Shown: piece after piece, positions 1 through 9,300 of the stretch
Numbering within the stretch: position 1 is the stretch's first letter
How the letters are laid out: the number at the start of each line of letters is the position of its first letter
From: an uncultured Porphyromonadaceae bacterium
GTDB lineage: Bacteria; Bacteroidota; Bacteroidia; Bacteroidales; Muribaculaceae
DNA length: 18,557 nt
Assembly: GCA_947174225.1 (NCBI GenBank)
Contig: CAMWIF010000006.1
Location: 1 to 18,557 of the forward strand
Direction: 5' to 3'
The notes under the pieces: model-generated
Database searches by the model: none
Seen by the model: only the letters and a program-made list of their open reading frames with translations
Told to the model about the DNA's origin: nothing
Made by a program: the position numbers and the translations under genes

Positions 1-1473
1 GGTTTCCGTGCCTACGGATTCTGGGGTTTCCAACACTCCAGCGCCGCCCAGCTCGACCAAAACACTATGTATTCCGTGCGTCCCGGCACAGAGATAATCC
101 CTTACTTTATGCCCGCAAGTGTACGCTACGGAGAGATCAAAGACCCGGAAGGTACGGTTTACCCGGCTCTTTACAGCGAACAAAATCCGGGAGATTTCAA
201 TTTCTTCGAGGCATCTTCCATACGTAAGATTGGCAATAAGTACATTATGATCTTCTCCGGCTATTCCGGTCCTGACTACGGCATCGGCAGCTCAAATTCC
301 ACACTTCGCTATGCCTTCGCCGACAGTCCGCTCGGTCCGTGGCGCAGTGGCGGCGTATTGGTTGACTCTCGCGGCATTGTGCCCAACGAAGACGGCACCG
401 CCCTTACTGAGACAAACGCAGCCCACAATACCCACGGCTCGCTTCAGGAAATCAATGGTCAATGGTACGTGTTCTATCATCGTCCTCCGCGTGGATTCGG
501 TTTTGCCCGTCAAGCTATGGTTGCCCCTGTTCAGATTGAATGGGACAAAAAAGCTGTGGCAGACGGTGGTATAGTGAAGATAACCGGCTACGATCCATAC
601 GCAAAAGATGGCAAATGGATAGCGGAAGCCTCAAATGGCGATGTCTACTCCGGAGCAGAGGTAACATCCGAAGGTTTCCAGATTTACGGACTCGACCCCT
701 ACAAATACTACGATGCGGGATATGCCTGCTACCTCTCGAATATCGGTTCACAGCAAGACACTTGGGATATATGGGATGCCAATATGCCTATCAAAATGAA
801 CGGTAACGACATTGTAGGCTACAAGTATTTCGGCTTCGGAGGTCTCGACAAAGCCACAAAGGGACTTAAACCCTTCAAAGGAACTCAAAAAGGCAATGAT
901 ACCCAATTCAACGTATTCCTCACTCCCAAAGGTCCGTGGCCTTTCAAAATCGGTGTATGGCTTGACGGTCCCTATGATAATGACACTTGGAAAGGTAAGA
1001 AGATTGGCGAAATTGTAGTACCGCAAGGTTCAAAACCGGAACTGACAAAATACACTATCGACGTTTCGGAGGCTGTGGATAATCTCGATGGCAAACATGC
1101 CATCTTCCTTGTGGCTGAAGGATTTCCAAACCGTCCGGTATGCGACCTCAACGGCATAGGTTTTAGTACCAAGGATACACCATTAGAGCATCAGGCAGCT
1201 CCGGAAGTAACCATAGCTGTCAACGGCGTGGCTCTCAACCTTCCCGAAGTGCCGACCCGATCAAACAACGACAATGGCTACACAGGCTACGACCGTTACG
1301 ACGTTACATATACTCTCTTGTCAGATGCTACACCATCCGTGACTGCCATCAGCAACAATCCTGCTGTGAAAGTGGCAATCGAACAGCCGAAGTCAGCCTC
1401 TGACAAGGCAACAGTCAAATTCGATTACAACGGCATAGTCAAAACCTATACCCTCCTCCCCGCAAAACCGTGA
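1..1473 (+). CDS. Glycoside hydrolase family 43-like glycosidase with CBM6-like module (5'-truncated)
   Basis: The reading frame is open from the first base, so the gene starts left of the window; the first ATG at 67 is internal. The visible 490 residues hold the C-terminal part of a five-bladed propeller of the GH43 type. A Glu in FFEASS (codon 208-210), before a KIGNKYIMIFS strand, sits where GH43 enzymes keep the general acid. NTHGS (His codon 433-435) before NGQWYVFYHR matches the GH43 strand that contributes the active-site His. The catalytic base Asp would lie upstream and is not visible. About 640-1165 looks like a CBM6-type beta-sandwich, and about 1200-1470 like an Ig-like domain. 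GH43 enzymes remove arabinose, xylose or galactose units; which one applies here cannot be told. The gene converges on the GH16 gene and may belong to this glycan locus or to a neighbouring one. It lacks the C-terminal tag of the two facing proteins. Confidence 0.8.
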   Translation, partial: GFRAYGFWGFQHSSAAQLDQNTMYSVRPGTEIIPYFMPASVRYGEIKDPEGTVYPALYSEQNPGDFNFFEASSIRKIGNKYIMIFSGYSGPDYGIGSSNSTLRYAFADSPLGPWRSGGVLVDSRGIVPNEDGTALTETNAAHNTHGSLQEINGQWYVFYHRPPRGFGFARQAMVAPVQIEWDKKAVADGGIVKITGYDPYAKDGKWIAEASNGDVYSGAEVTSEGFQIYGLDPYKYYDAGYACYLSNIGSQQDTWDIWDANMPIKMNGNDIVGYKYFGFGGLDKATKGLKPFKGTQKGNDTQFNVFLTPKGPWPFKIGVWLDGPYDNDTWKGKKIGEIVVPQGSKPELTKYTIDVSEAVDNLDGKHAIFLVAEGFPNRPVCDLNGIGFSTKDTPLEHQAAPEVTIAVNGVALNLPEVPTRSNNDNGYTGYDRYDVTYTLLSDATPSVTAISNNPAVKVAIEQPKSASDKATVKFDYNGIVKTYTLLPAKP

Positions 1474-1507
1474 ATAGTCAGGGTAAAAAGATGGTTAAAG
1501 AAATAAG

Positions 1508-1538
1508 AAACGGACGATCTTTCGAGTCGCCCGTTTTT
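1508..1538 (+). terminator. Rho-independent-type terminator between convergent glycosidase genes
   Basis: A 10-bp stem with one A-C mismatch (AAACGGACGA at 1508-1517 and TCGCCCGTTT at 1527-1536) encloses a 9-nt loop and runs into a T-tract at 1534-1538. It lies 34 bp after the GH43-like stop codon. On the other strand the hairpin is followed by an imperfect T-rich stretch, so it may also stop leftward transcription from the GH16 gene, which ends at 1595. Confidence 0.75.
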
Positions 1539-1594
1539 CATTTATCCCGCTTTAATTTATTATGATGTAGAAACTTATGCTATTTTTGTCGGGA

Positions 1595-3229
1595 TTAGAA
1601 AATTACTTTCTTGCTTTCACCGTTTTCCACTACTATGTAAACCTGATCTGAGCCGCGCAAAGCCTCTACGGGAGTATCAACACGCATTCCCTGCATATTG
1701 TAGATTACACGAGAGCCATTGTTTTCAGCCTCCTCAGCAATCATCTCAACGGCAGTTGTCGGACCCTCCTCACCATCTTTCAGAGAAAACTTAGGCTCGG
1801 AGATAACCTCGTCAACACTATACTTGGCTTTGCCGTCGGTACCTATCTTCTGATATACACGTGCATAGTCAATCAGATAACGGAGAGGACGCGGAGTATT
1901 CTCAAGTGAACCACCATTCTGACCACCGAGAGCAAGGTTGAGCCAGAGCATATGGCGAACATCGCGGAAGGGATTGCAGCCGTTACCGTGGTCATAGTCG
2001 CCATCAGGAATAGCGTTATAAGTGGTATTCAAGTCAATATTGTTTACCAGCATATCATCACACCAAAGCTCCATATGGTCGTAATCCCAAATCATACGCC
2101 AGATATGATATTCGTCACCCCAACCTTCGCCAAGAACGTTATCATGTACAGTTTTGCTATTCCAGTTGCCGCTCCAGCGACCACCATTGCCCCAGCATAC
2201 ATTGGCATGGATACAATTTCCGTAATATTCCATAATGTCAATCTCACCACCGTAGGGCCATTCGTGCTGCATACCGGTTGACCAGATAGCCGGCCAGCTA
2301 CCTACATACTGAGGCACTTTGGCACGTACCTCATAGATACCGTAGTTCCATGTGTAACCACCGTCCCAAGAACCTTTTGTCTGCATAGAGCCGGAAGTCC
2401 AGGTAAGGTATTTTCCAATTCTTGAAGGCCAGGTCTTATCATAACGGTCATATCTTGGATTCGGGATTTTTTCATCCTTTACATACTTACCTTCGATTAC
2501 TAAGACTCCATCCTGAATGTAAGAGTTCTTATCGCCATTATAATATTGGTCTTCCTGATTACGACAGAAACCTTGTTCAAAGTTCCATATCTCGTGGTCA
2601 GGTGCACCGTCTTCGCTGAATTCCTGAGCGAACACAAGTTTATAACCGGGATATGCATCGGCACGCGGGTCACCGTCAGGAAGCTGCTTGTCAGCATAGA
2701 AGTCAACCGGAGTTTCAGTTTCAGAGGGATAAAGTTCAGCCTCCTCCAATACCCAGAGATGTTTGGCTGTGTCTGATCCGGTCTTGTCAGTGTATACGGC
2801 AGAGCCGTCAGTGGTATTATCGGTACCCATACAGTTTTTAGGCGAGTTCATACCCACATTCTGAAGCAACACATATTCAGGATCAGACTCTGCCACTGCT
2901 ATACGGTGTTGAGAGAGAGGAATGCTGCGGGAAATAGCGGTACTGGTCCAGCGATTGTCAGAACCACAGTACATTCCCGAACTCATACGCTGGATATTGT
3001 AGACACCCTCCTCACCGGCTACGGGTACAAATTGGAAAATCTGTGAATTGTCTTCTGCCTTCTCTTTAATCACACTGTTGAAGTGTCCATCAGTAAGATA
3101 GAGACCGCTGACATGGCGTATACGGTAATATTTACCCGCTTCGGGAGTGGTAAGTGGAGTTGCCCATACGGAACATGCCGGCAGAACCATAGCTCCAAGC
3201 AGACCTAAAGTCAATAGATTCACTTTCAT
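1595..3229 (-). CDS. Secreted GH16 beta-glycanase (laminarinase/GH16_3 type) with N-terminal ricin-like domain
   Basis: This 544-residue exported enzyme cleaves internal beta-1,3 or beta-1,4 linkages. The GH16 signature EIDIME gives nucleophile Glu329, Asp331 and acid/base Glu334. The extra Met in the motif is typical of laminarinase-like GH16 enzymes. WPAIWSTG precedes it, and the catalytic jelly roll spans about 195-460. Residues 30-162 resemble a ricin-type beta-trefoil (YYRIRHVSGLYLTDG, then GVYNIQ and KHLWVLEE), a likely glycan-binding part. The N-terminus is a signal peptide; LPAC at 17-19 resembles a lipobox with an unusual Pro, so either a lipoprotein or cleavage after VWA is possible. 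The C-terminal 37 residues (IYNMQGMRV up to KKVIF) match the tag of the upstream-encoded protein at 3332-4159. It is the last gene of the SusC/D unit, behind a hairpin. The substrate could be beta-1,3-glucan or beta-1,3-galactan (arabinogalactan); the sequence does not settle it. Confidence 0.92.
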   Translation of the reverse strand: MKVNLLTLGLLGAMVLPACSVWATPLTTPEAGKYYRIRHVSGLYLTDGHFNSVIKEKAEDNSQIFQFVPVAGEEGVYNIQRMSSGMYCGSDNRWTSTAISRSIPLSQHRIAVAESDPEYVLLQNVGMNSPKNCMGTDNTTDGSAVYTDKTGSDTAKHLWVLEEAELYPSETETPVDFYADKQLPDGDPRADAYPGYKLVFAQEFSEDGAPDHEIWNFEQGFCRNQEDQYYNGDKNSYIQDGVLVIEGKYVKDEKIPNPRYDRYDKTWPSRIGKYLTWTSGSMQTKGSWDGGYTWNYGIYEVRAKVPQYVGSWPAIWSTGMQHEWPYGGEIDIMEYYGNCIHANVCWGNGGRWSGNWNSKTVHDNVLGEGWGDEYHIWRMIWDYDHMELWCDDMLVNNIDLNTTYNAIPDGDYDHGNGCNPFRDVRHMLWLNLALGGQNGGSLENTPRPLRYLIDYARVYQKIGTDGKAKYSVDEVISEPKFSLKDGEEGPTTAVEMIAEEAENNGSRVIYNMQGMRVDTPVEALRGSDQVYIVVENGESKKVIF

Positions 3230-3261
3230 GATATTGTAGGGTTGTGGATTAATATTCGATT

Positions 3262-3312
3262 AAAAGAATCGCCCTTCCACGCTCAAGGGATGCCGTGGGC
3301 GGGGAAGGGCGA
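3262..3312 (-). terminator. Intercistronic hairpin between the carbohydrate-binding gene and GH16 gene
   Basis: A perfect 10-bp GC-rich stem (TCGCCCTTCC at 3269-3278 with GGAAGGGCGA at 3303-3312), plus three inner pairs after a mismatch, lies 20 bp past the stop codon of the gene at 3332-4159. On the leftward transcript it is followed by TTCTTTTA, a broken U-tract. It therefore looks like a leaky terminator or an mRNA 3'-end stabiliser rather than a full stop. It would lower GH16 expression relative to the genes upstream unless GH16 has its own promoter, and I see no convincing one in the 102-bp gap. Confidence 0.65.
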
Positions 3313-3331
3313 CGAAACAATTGGGTTTAGA

Positions 3332-4159
3332 TTAGAGAATTACCTTAGTAGATTTGTTACCTTGTTTGCGGATATAGAGACCCTTAGCGTCAGCCTTGTT
3401 TACGCGAACACCCTGGAGGTTGTAGTACTCAACGGGAGCAGCGTCGTTGATGATACCTGCAACACCTGCCTCGGGAGCCTCTTCGTCACCCTCCTCAGAG
3501 TAGATACGAACGAGGTCGAGATCCATCCAGAGATTACCATTCTGCTTTGTATTCCCCTCATAGTAGTAGTTGCCGAGGAAGAAACGGAGATATACCTGAC
3601 CGTCAGCAGGAGCAGTAAATTTGTATGAGAAATACTCAAAATCCTGACTCTCACACATATTCTTCTCCTCTATAATAAGCTTACCGGCACCCTCTCCATC
3701 AACTTCGGAAACGCTTACACCATAATCTGGAGCTTGAGGGCCCCAGGCTCCGTCAGGCTGATTCTCAGCAAGAAGGAAGTCTAGAGTATACTCACGACCG
3801 GGAACGAGATTCTTCACAATCTGAGCTGCATTGATGGTAGTCCAACCATTATCATAATATCCCAGGAAGTGAAGATAATTGTAATCATCTTCTGGACGCA
3901 AATCACCATCACCGGCATAATCATCACCAGACATGACACAGATTGTGCCATTCCAGATTCCACCAGTGCTGAGCTGCCAGCCGGGAAGATATGAGAGGTC
4001 GAGTTCGTCAGGGGCACCTTCCCAATTGTAAGCGGCACGTTCCTGCACGTAACCGGGAGCCTCGAAATTGCCGTTGACAACCATGTTCACAACATCGTCC
4101 TGGGCTGATACAGCCATTGAAGACGCAGCGAGAGCTGCAAGAAGTAAAAGCTTCTTCAT
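3332..4159 (-). CDS. Secreted carbohydrate-binding-type protein with C-terminal tag (possible surface glycan-binding protein)
   Basis: This 275-residue protein has a classical signal peptide (MKKLLLLAALAASSMAVSAQ) and no lipobox Cys. Residues 25-222 look like a single galactose-binding-fold beta-sandwich of the CBM4/9 kind: it opens with VVNGNFE, has LPGWQLS, then the strand REYTLDFLLAE, and closes with WMDLDLVRIY. No catalytic motif is visible. After an acidic Ala/Glu linker (221-240) it ends in a tag, YYNLQGVRV through STKVIL (243-275), shared with the GH16 protein. Its place directly after the SusD-like gene is where Bacteroidales utilisation loci usually encode surface glycan-binding proteins. 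Binding of the locus substrate is therefore inferred from fold and position, not from a recognised family. Hairpins flank the gene on both sides. Confidence 0.7.
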   Translation of the reverse strand: MKKLLLLAALAASSMAVSAQDDVVNMVVNGNFEAPGYVQERAAYNWEGAPDELDLSYLPGWQLSTGGIWNGTICVMSGDDYAGDGDLRPEDDYNYLHFLGYYDNGWTTINAAQIVKNLVPGREYTLDFLLAENQPDGAWGPQAPDYGVSVSEVDGEGAGKLIIEEKNMCESQDFEYFSYKFTAPADGQVYLRFFLGNYYYEGNTKQNGNLWMDLDLVRIYSEEGDEEAPEAGVAGIINDAAPVEYYNLQGVRVNKADAKGLYIRKQGNKSTKVIL

Positions 4160-4202
4160 TGTCTTTACAAATTAAAAGTTAGTTATTATTGTGGTTTATT
4201 TA

Positions 4203-4234
4203 TGCCAGCCGGAGACCGGAATCCCCGGCTGACA
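4203..4234 (-). terminator. Intercistronic hairpin after the SusD-like gene (attenuator or stabiliser)
   Basis: The arms TGCCAGCCGG (4203-4212) and CCGGCTGACA (4225-4234) form a 10-bp stem with one G-T wobble and a 12-nt loop. It starts 13 bp after the SusD-like stop on the leftward transcript. The sequence beyond it on that strand (ATAAATAAACC) has no U-tract, so complete termination is unlikely. It more plausibly protects the SusC/D mRNA end or causes partial termination before the downstream accessory genes. Confidence 0.5.
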
Positions 4235-4247
4235 TTTTAGTTAGATT

Positions 4248-6356
4248 TTACTGCTGTGCAGGGGTATCGTGAGTAGTGCCCCAGTAAGGATTCTGGTAAA
4301 TCGGGGAATCACTGAAGTCAGGATTATCCGAAGTCTCAAGGAAGTGGTCCTCGGCAATAGGATCAAGGTAGTGAGCCATACGCCAGCTATAACCACTCTC
4401 ATACCAGTCGTTGCGGTTAGAAACACGGAGAAGTGAGTAGTAAGCGGGATCTCCGTTGAAACCACCCTCTACGTCATTGGGAGAGGAAACGTTGTTGTTG
4501 TTCGGGTCAGCCTGATCATATTTCAGTTTCGAAAGAGCACCACTCTTGTGAGTGAACCAGTCAACCATCGGACCGAAAATCTTACAGCCGTGGAGATAGT
4601 AAGGTTTGGTCTTGAGCTGATCGAGAGCACGCCAGCGGATAAGGTCATCCCAACGCATACCTTCGCCAACAAATTCGCAGCGACGCTCACGGCGGATGTT
4701 GTAAAGCACCTTGGAGGTGATTCTCTGACCGGCAGAATAGAGACCGAAGTCATGGGTATACTCCTCCTCTTTGTCAAGGTCGGTAGCAGCGATTGTTACC
4801 TGCGGATCCTCGGGAAGACCGGCACGGCTACGGAGCTTGCCCCAGTAAGTCCATGCATCAGCATCGAGGTTATCACCATATTTCTCCCAAGCTGCCTCAA
4901 GATAGATAAGATAAGCCTCAGCACTACGATATACGATTGCAGCGGTAAGGTCCCAACCACCCTTTGTCCAAGTAGCATCCTTAGCAAAACCTTTACCCTT
5001 GCTATAACCGGTAGAGGTTGTAAAGTCAACACCACCTGAGATAAGAGCCGGAGCTTTCAGTTCGGCATCATTCTTATTCTTCTTACCTTCACCGATACGC
5101 TGTTTGTCACCTTCATAAACATACTCACCGGGAGCCTTCATGAAGAGACGCCAACGCCAGTCGCGACCCTCTTTGGTATCACCAACAAAGTCATCACCCT
5201 TGTAGCCGCTGTTGGCAGCATAGATGGGAAGACCATTTTCCATAAGGAAGGCATTGGCAAATTCCTGAGTATAACCTCTGCCACCTTTGAGATACTGGTT
5301 GAGGCAGTGACCACCACCGAGATCGAAATCATAGGAACGATACATAAGAGCCTCGTCACGGGAAGACACATCCTGACTTGCGAAGAGATCGTAGTAGGGA
5401 TTAGCCTGGAACCCTGTCATCTCAGCACCGTTCATCTTCTTGTTGTTGGCTGTGAGATTAGGATGCTTGGTGATTACCTCCTTGGAAGCTGCTAAAGCCT
5501 GGTCGAGGAAGAATGCAACCTCGCTGGCGTTGCTATAGTTGAAGTTCTTGTTATATTCCTTCGCAGCTCCGGGCCAACCGGCAGATGCATCGGGCACAAA
5601 AGGTGTACCTGCGAAATATTTCTCGAAAGTTGCCTCATAGAGAGCTACCCTTGCCTTGAAGAGGAGTGCAGCGTCACGTGTGATGCGGTTACGACCACCT
5701 GTGGCAGACCCGTCGGAAAGAAGGTCGATAGCCTTGTCAAGGTCTTCAAGGATGAAGCGAGCCACCATATTACGGGGCTTACGGGCAGAAGAGTCAGTAA
5801 GCACTTCGCGGTCGAGAGGAAGTGTGGTGCGGATAATAGGGAAATCGCCCAAAGCACGGAGCTTTCCGTAATATTCAATAGCACGGAGCATATAGCCCTC
5901 ACCTATGTAGTGTTTTATCAGAGCGTCAGCACCGGTGATTTCACCTGCCTCATACTTAGGCACTACAGTCTCAAGATAATAGTTGAGGTCGTTGATGCGT
6001 CCGAAGCTCCAGCTTCCACCGCTTGAACCAACTTTCACTTTGGAGTCGCCATCGAAGAATTTGCTGTTAGTGCCACTCTCGTTGTCTGTACCCTGGTCAT
6101 CATCCATAAAAGTCTGGTAAGAACTACCACCGATGCCATGGTGAGGGAAAGCATTATCCCAACGAGATCCGGAAGCATCGGAACTCTTATAATAGTTGAT
6201 AGTGTAAGAGGCGAGCTGCTCGGGAGTATTGAAGAAAGTCTCCGGCGAAATCTGGGATGGCGGAGTGATGTCAAGATAGTCATTACATCCCACAGTTGCC
6301 ATTCCAATCATGGCAATCAAGCCGAGGCGCCCTATGTGTTTATAGATGTTATTCAT
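4248..6356 (-). CDS. SusD/RagB-family outer-membrane lipoprotein
   Basis: SusD-type proteins sit as a lid on the SusC transporter at the cell surface and capture oligosaccharides. The N-terminus has a lipoprotein signal with lipobox ATVGC (Cys24), followed by the hallmark start NDYLDITPPSQISPETFF. The middle part is rich in helices of the tetratricopeptide-like SusD core, for example EGYMLRAIEYYGKLRALGDF and VARFILEDLDKAIDLL. The late segment RRERRCEFVGEGMRWDDLIRW is the conserved SusD C-terminal signature. At 702 residues it is longer than most SusD proteins, which are about 500-600, so extra loops are present. It is encoded 33 bp after the SusC-like gene with no hairpin between, so the two are surely co-transcribed. 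The sugar it binds cannot be read from the sequence. Confidence 0.96.
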   Translation of the reverse strand: MNNIYKHIGRLGLIAMIGMATVGCNDYLDITPPSQISPETFFNTPEQLASYTINYYKSSDASGSRWDNAFPHHGIGGSSYQTFMDDDQGTDNESGTNSKFFDGDSKVKVGSSGGSWSFGRINDLNYYLETVVPKYEAGEITGADALIKHYIGEGYMLRAIEYYGKLRALGDFPIIRTTLPLDREVLTDSSARKPRNMVARFILEDLDKAIDLLSDGSATGGRNRITRDAALLFKARVALYEATFEKYFAGTPFVPDASAGWPGAAKEYNKNFNYSNASEVAFFLDQALAASKEVITKHPNLTANNKKMNGAEMTGFQANPYYDLFASQDVSSRDEALMYRSYDFDLGGGHCLNQYLKGGRGYTQEFANAFLMENGLPIYAANSGYKGDDFVGDTKEGRDWRWRLFMKAPGEYVYEGDKQRIGEGKKNKNDAELKAPALISGGVDFTTSTGYSKGKGFAKDATWTKGGWDLTAAIVYRSAEAYLIYLEAAWEKYGDNLDADAWTYWGKLRSRAGLPEDPQVTIAATDLDKEEEYTHDFGLYSAGQRITSKVLYNIRRERRCEFVGEGMRWDDLIRWRALDQLKTKPYYLHGCKIFGPMVDWFTHKSGALSKLKYDQADPNNNNVSSPNDVEGGFNGDPAYYSLLRVSNRNDWYESGYSWRMAHYLDPIAEDHFLETSDNPDFSDSPIYQNPYWGTTHDTPAQQ

Positions 6357-6389
6357 TTTTTAGTGTCAGTTAAAAAAGGAGATTTGGAA

Positions 6390-9300
6390 TTAGAAATCAA
6401 GACTTACACCGAAAGAATAAGTTTTGGCAATCGGGTAAGATGAGCCGGATTTCATAGATGATACCTCAAGAGATTCAGGGTCGATTACATGAGACATCTT
6501 TGTCCATGTGCAGAGGTTCTCGGCAGAGAAGTAGATACGGAACTTCTCGCATGCGAACTTACGTGTGAAGCTTTGGGGAAGAGTGTAACCGATCTGGAGG
6601 TTCTTCAGACGCAGATAAGATGCATCCTGAAGGAAGCGGGTCTGGGTCTCACGGTTCTTGTTGGTATAGTAAAGAGGACGTGCATAGTAAGAGTCACGGT
6701 TCTCACCAAGGAGACTGTTCTCATCACGCCAGTAGTCGAGATGATCCTTGAGGAAGATAGATTCCCAACGACCACCGGTAGTAGCACCCCAGAACACAGC
6801 ACCCTTTCCACCTGTACCCTGGCCACCGTAGGGGCTGAAGTAGTAGTCGCGTTTGAGCACACCTTGGAAGAAGGCTGTTACGTCGATACCTTTCCACTCA
6901 CCGTAAAGATTGAAACCGATACGGTAACGGGGCTGGGTATTACCGATAAGCTTAAGGTCGCCGAGATCATCAGCAGTTGTTCCTACAGTGATCTTACCGT
7001 CACCGTCAATATCGGCATACATCATATCACCACCCTGCCAGTTGGAACCGATGGCATCCTGATTTACATTTTCAAGGTGAGCTGCCATCTCCTCATCAGT
7101 GCGAGCTACACCTACAGAAGTGAGACCGTAGATATTACCTACCACCATACCTTCGATATAGCTGTTGAGGTATCTCTCAGCATTCGGGTATTTGGTAATC
7201 TTTGTCTGGTCGTCAGAGAGATTAAGTTTTGCGGAGTAGTTGAAATCGCCGATATGGTCATTCCATCCAATCTGCAACTCCCAACCATATGTACGCATTG
7301 AGAGAGAGTTCTCCTTAGGTACAGAAGCACCAAGCACAGCGGGATACTTAACTGCAGGACCAACCATATCACTGTTATTACGCCAGAAGTAGTCGAATGA
7401 ACCGGTAAGGCGGTAATCGAAGAATGAGAAGTCAACACCGATGTTGGTATTGCGGATCTTCTCCCAAGTAAGATTTGGAGCAATCAGAGCGGGGAAGCTG
7501 GAAGTCGTAGGTTTCAGATTGTCTACAAGCCAGTTGCTACCCTGAGCATATACTCCGATCACACGGTAAGTAGGATACCAGCTGCTTGTGTTCTGGTTGG
7601 CGAGCTGACCATAAGAGGCACGGAGCTTAAGAGCATTGAACCATGTAGAGATAGGCTCCCAGAATTTCTCACGGTCGATATTCCAACCGGCAGAGAAAGA
7701 GGGCGACCATACCCAACGTGTGTCAGCGCGGAAACGAGAGGAACCGTCATAACGAATGTTTGCCTCGAAAAGATATTTACCGTCGAAGTTATAGTTAAGA
7801 CGACCGAAGAAACCGGATGTGCGCCATTTCTGATAGGCACTGCCGAGACCATAGTTGATAGTGCTTGAAGTAAGGTCAAGAATAGGAAGATCCTCTACCA
7901 ACATGTCGTTACGCCATGCGCTGACAGTGCGGTAATTAAAGTCCTCAGCTTGGAAACCCACAAGAATCTTGAAGTCATTCTTGTCAGCCACTGTGAAATC
8001 AAAGTCAGAGAAGATATTATAGTTCAAGTAGGTTGAACGATAGGAATATTCAGATACGCTTGAATCCTTACCGGAGTCGAACGCGAGGTGAACGGTCTCT
8101 GAGCTGAGACCCTCAAGGTCGTCGGCATCGTGGGCATATACAGGCTTCGAGTCCTGATGTGTCCAGTCGCTGTTAATACGGGCGTTGAGTTCGCCGGTAA
8201 TGTTCCAGCCTTTGAGGGGAGAAATGATAAGTTTGAACTGGTTGGTGAAATTATCATTCTGCTCCTTGTGCATACCGCCATTTTCCAGATGCTCGATATA
8301 GTTATAGTCGGCTGCTATATAACCGTTGGGGTCATACTTGGGGTTCGTCGGGGGAAGACGACGGATAACCTTCTCATAGAAACCGCCGGTCATAATTGTA
8401 GGACGATCATATTCAGTACGGATCCAGCGACCTGTGTACTGCGCTGTCAACCATGAGAACATCTTGGCATTGACCTTACCCATCAAAGAGTAACGCTCGT
8501 AAGAATCGTTACCATACTTAAGGAAACCGTTCTGGTCAAGGAAGTTACCTGAGAAGTAATAAGTCACCTTATCATTACCACCATTGAGTGTGATGTTGTG
8601 CTCCTGAGCAAAGGCAGTCTTCTTATAAAGCTCGTCAAGCCAGTTAACATTGGCAAATGTACCGGAGCACTCACCGGTACCCCAGCGACGGCTTGTACCA
8701 TCCCACCTGTTCTCATAGATATAGTTGTCGCTTGCCCCTGTGTAATAAGCATAAGCCTGCTCCACAAAGTCTTCTTCAAACTCAGGCTTATTAGAAGTGT
8801 AGCGCTGAACATCGTTGAGGTAGTTGATATACTGCCACGAGTCCATAATCTTCATCGGGGTAAGAGGCTGGTTGAAACGGAAGGAGTTGTTATACTTGAT
8901 ACTTGCCTTTCCGGCTGAACCATTCTTTGTAGTGATGAGGATTACACCGAAAGGCGCACGCGAACCATAAATAGAGGAGGCAGCAGCATCCTTAAGTACA
9001 GAGATGTTGTCGATATCGGCAGGGTTAAGAGTATTGATATCACCCTCCATACCGTCGATAAGGATCAGCGGGCCACCGTTGGAGCCGTCGCCGATAGTCG
9101 ACATACCACGCACGTTGATCTGCTTACTTGCGTTAAGCTCACCACCGCTTGAGGAGTTGGAGATGTTAAGACCGGGAATCACACCCTGGAGAGCTGCAGT
9201 GGCGTTCTGCACAGGACGTCCGGCAATGTCTTTAGAGGTTGCCACACCTACTGAACCGGTAAGATTGACCTTCTTCTGAGTGGCAAAACCCACAACGACA

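Noticed and set aside
67..69. ATG taken as the true start of the GH43-like gene
   Set aside because: The frame is open back to base 1, with sensible upstream sequence and no signal peptide after this ATG. The gene is truncated by the window edge.
4548..5039. 163-residue open frame on the + strand opposite the SusD-like gene
   Set aside because: It shadows well-supported SusD sequence, including the conserved C-terminal signature. No domain is visible in its translation.
6489..7301. 270-residue open frame on the + strand opposite the SusC-like gene
   Set aside because: It lies wholly inside a confidently assigned SusC gene. Its translation has no recognisable domain and arises from the codon bias of the gene on the other strand.
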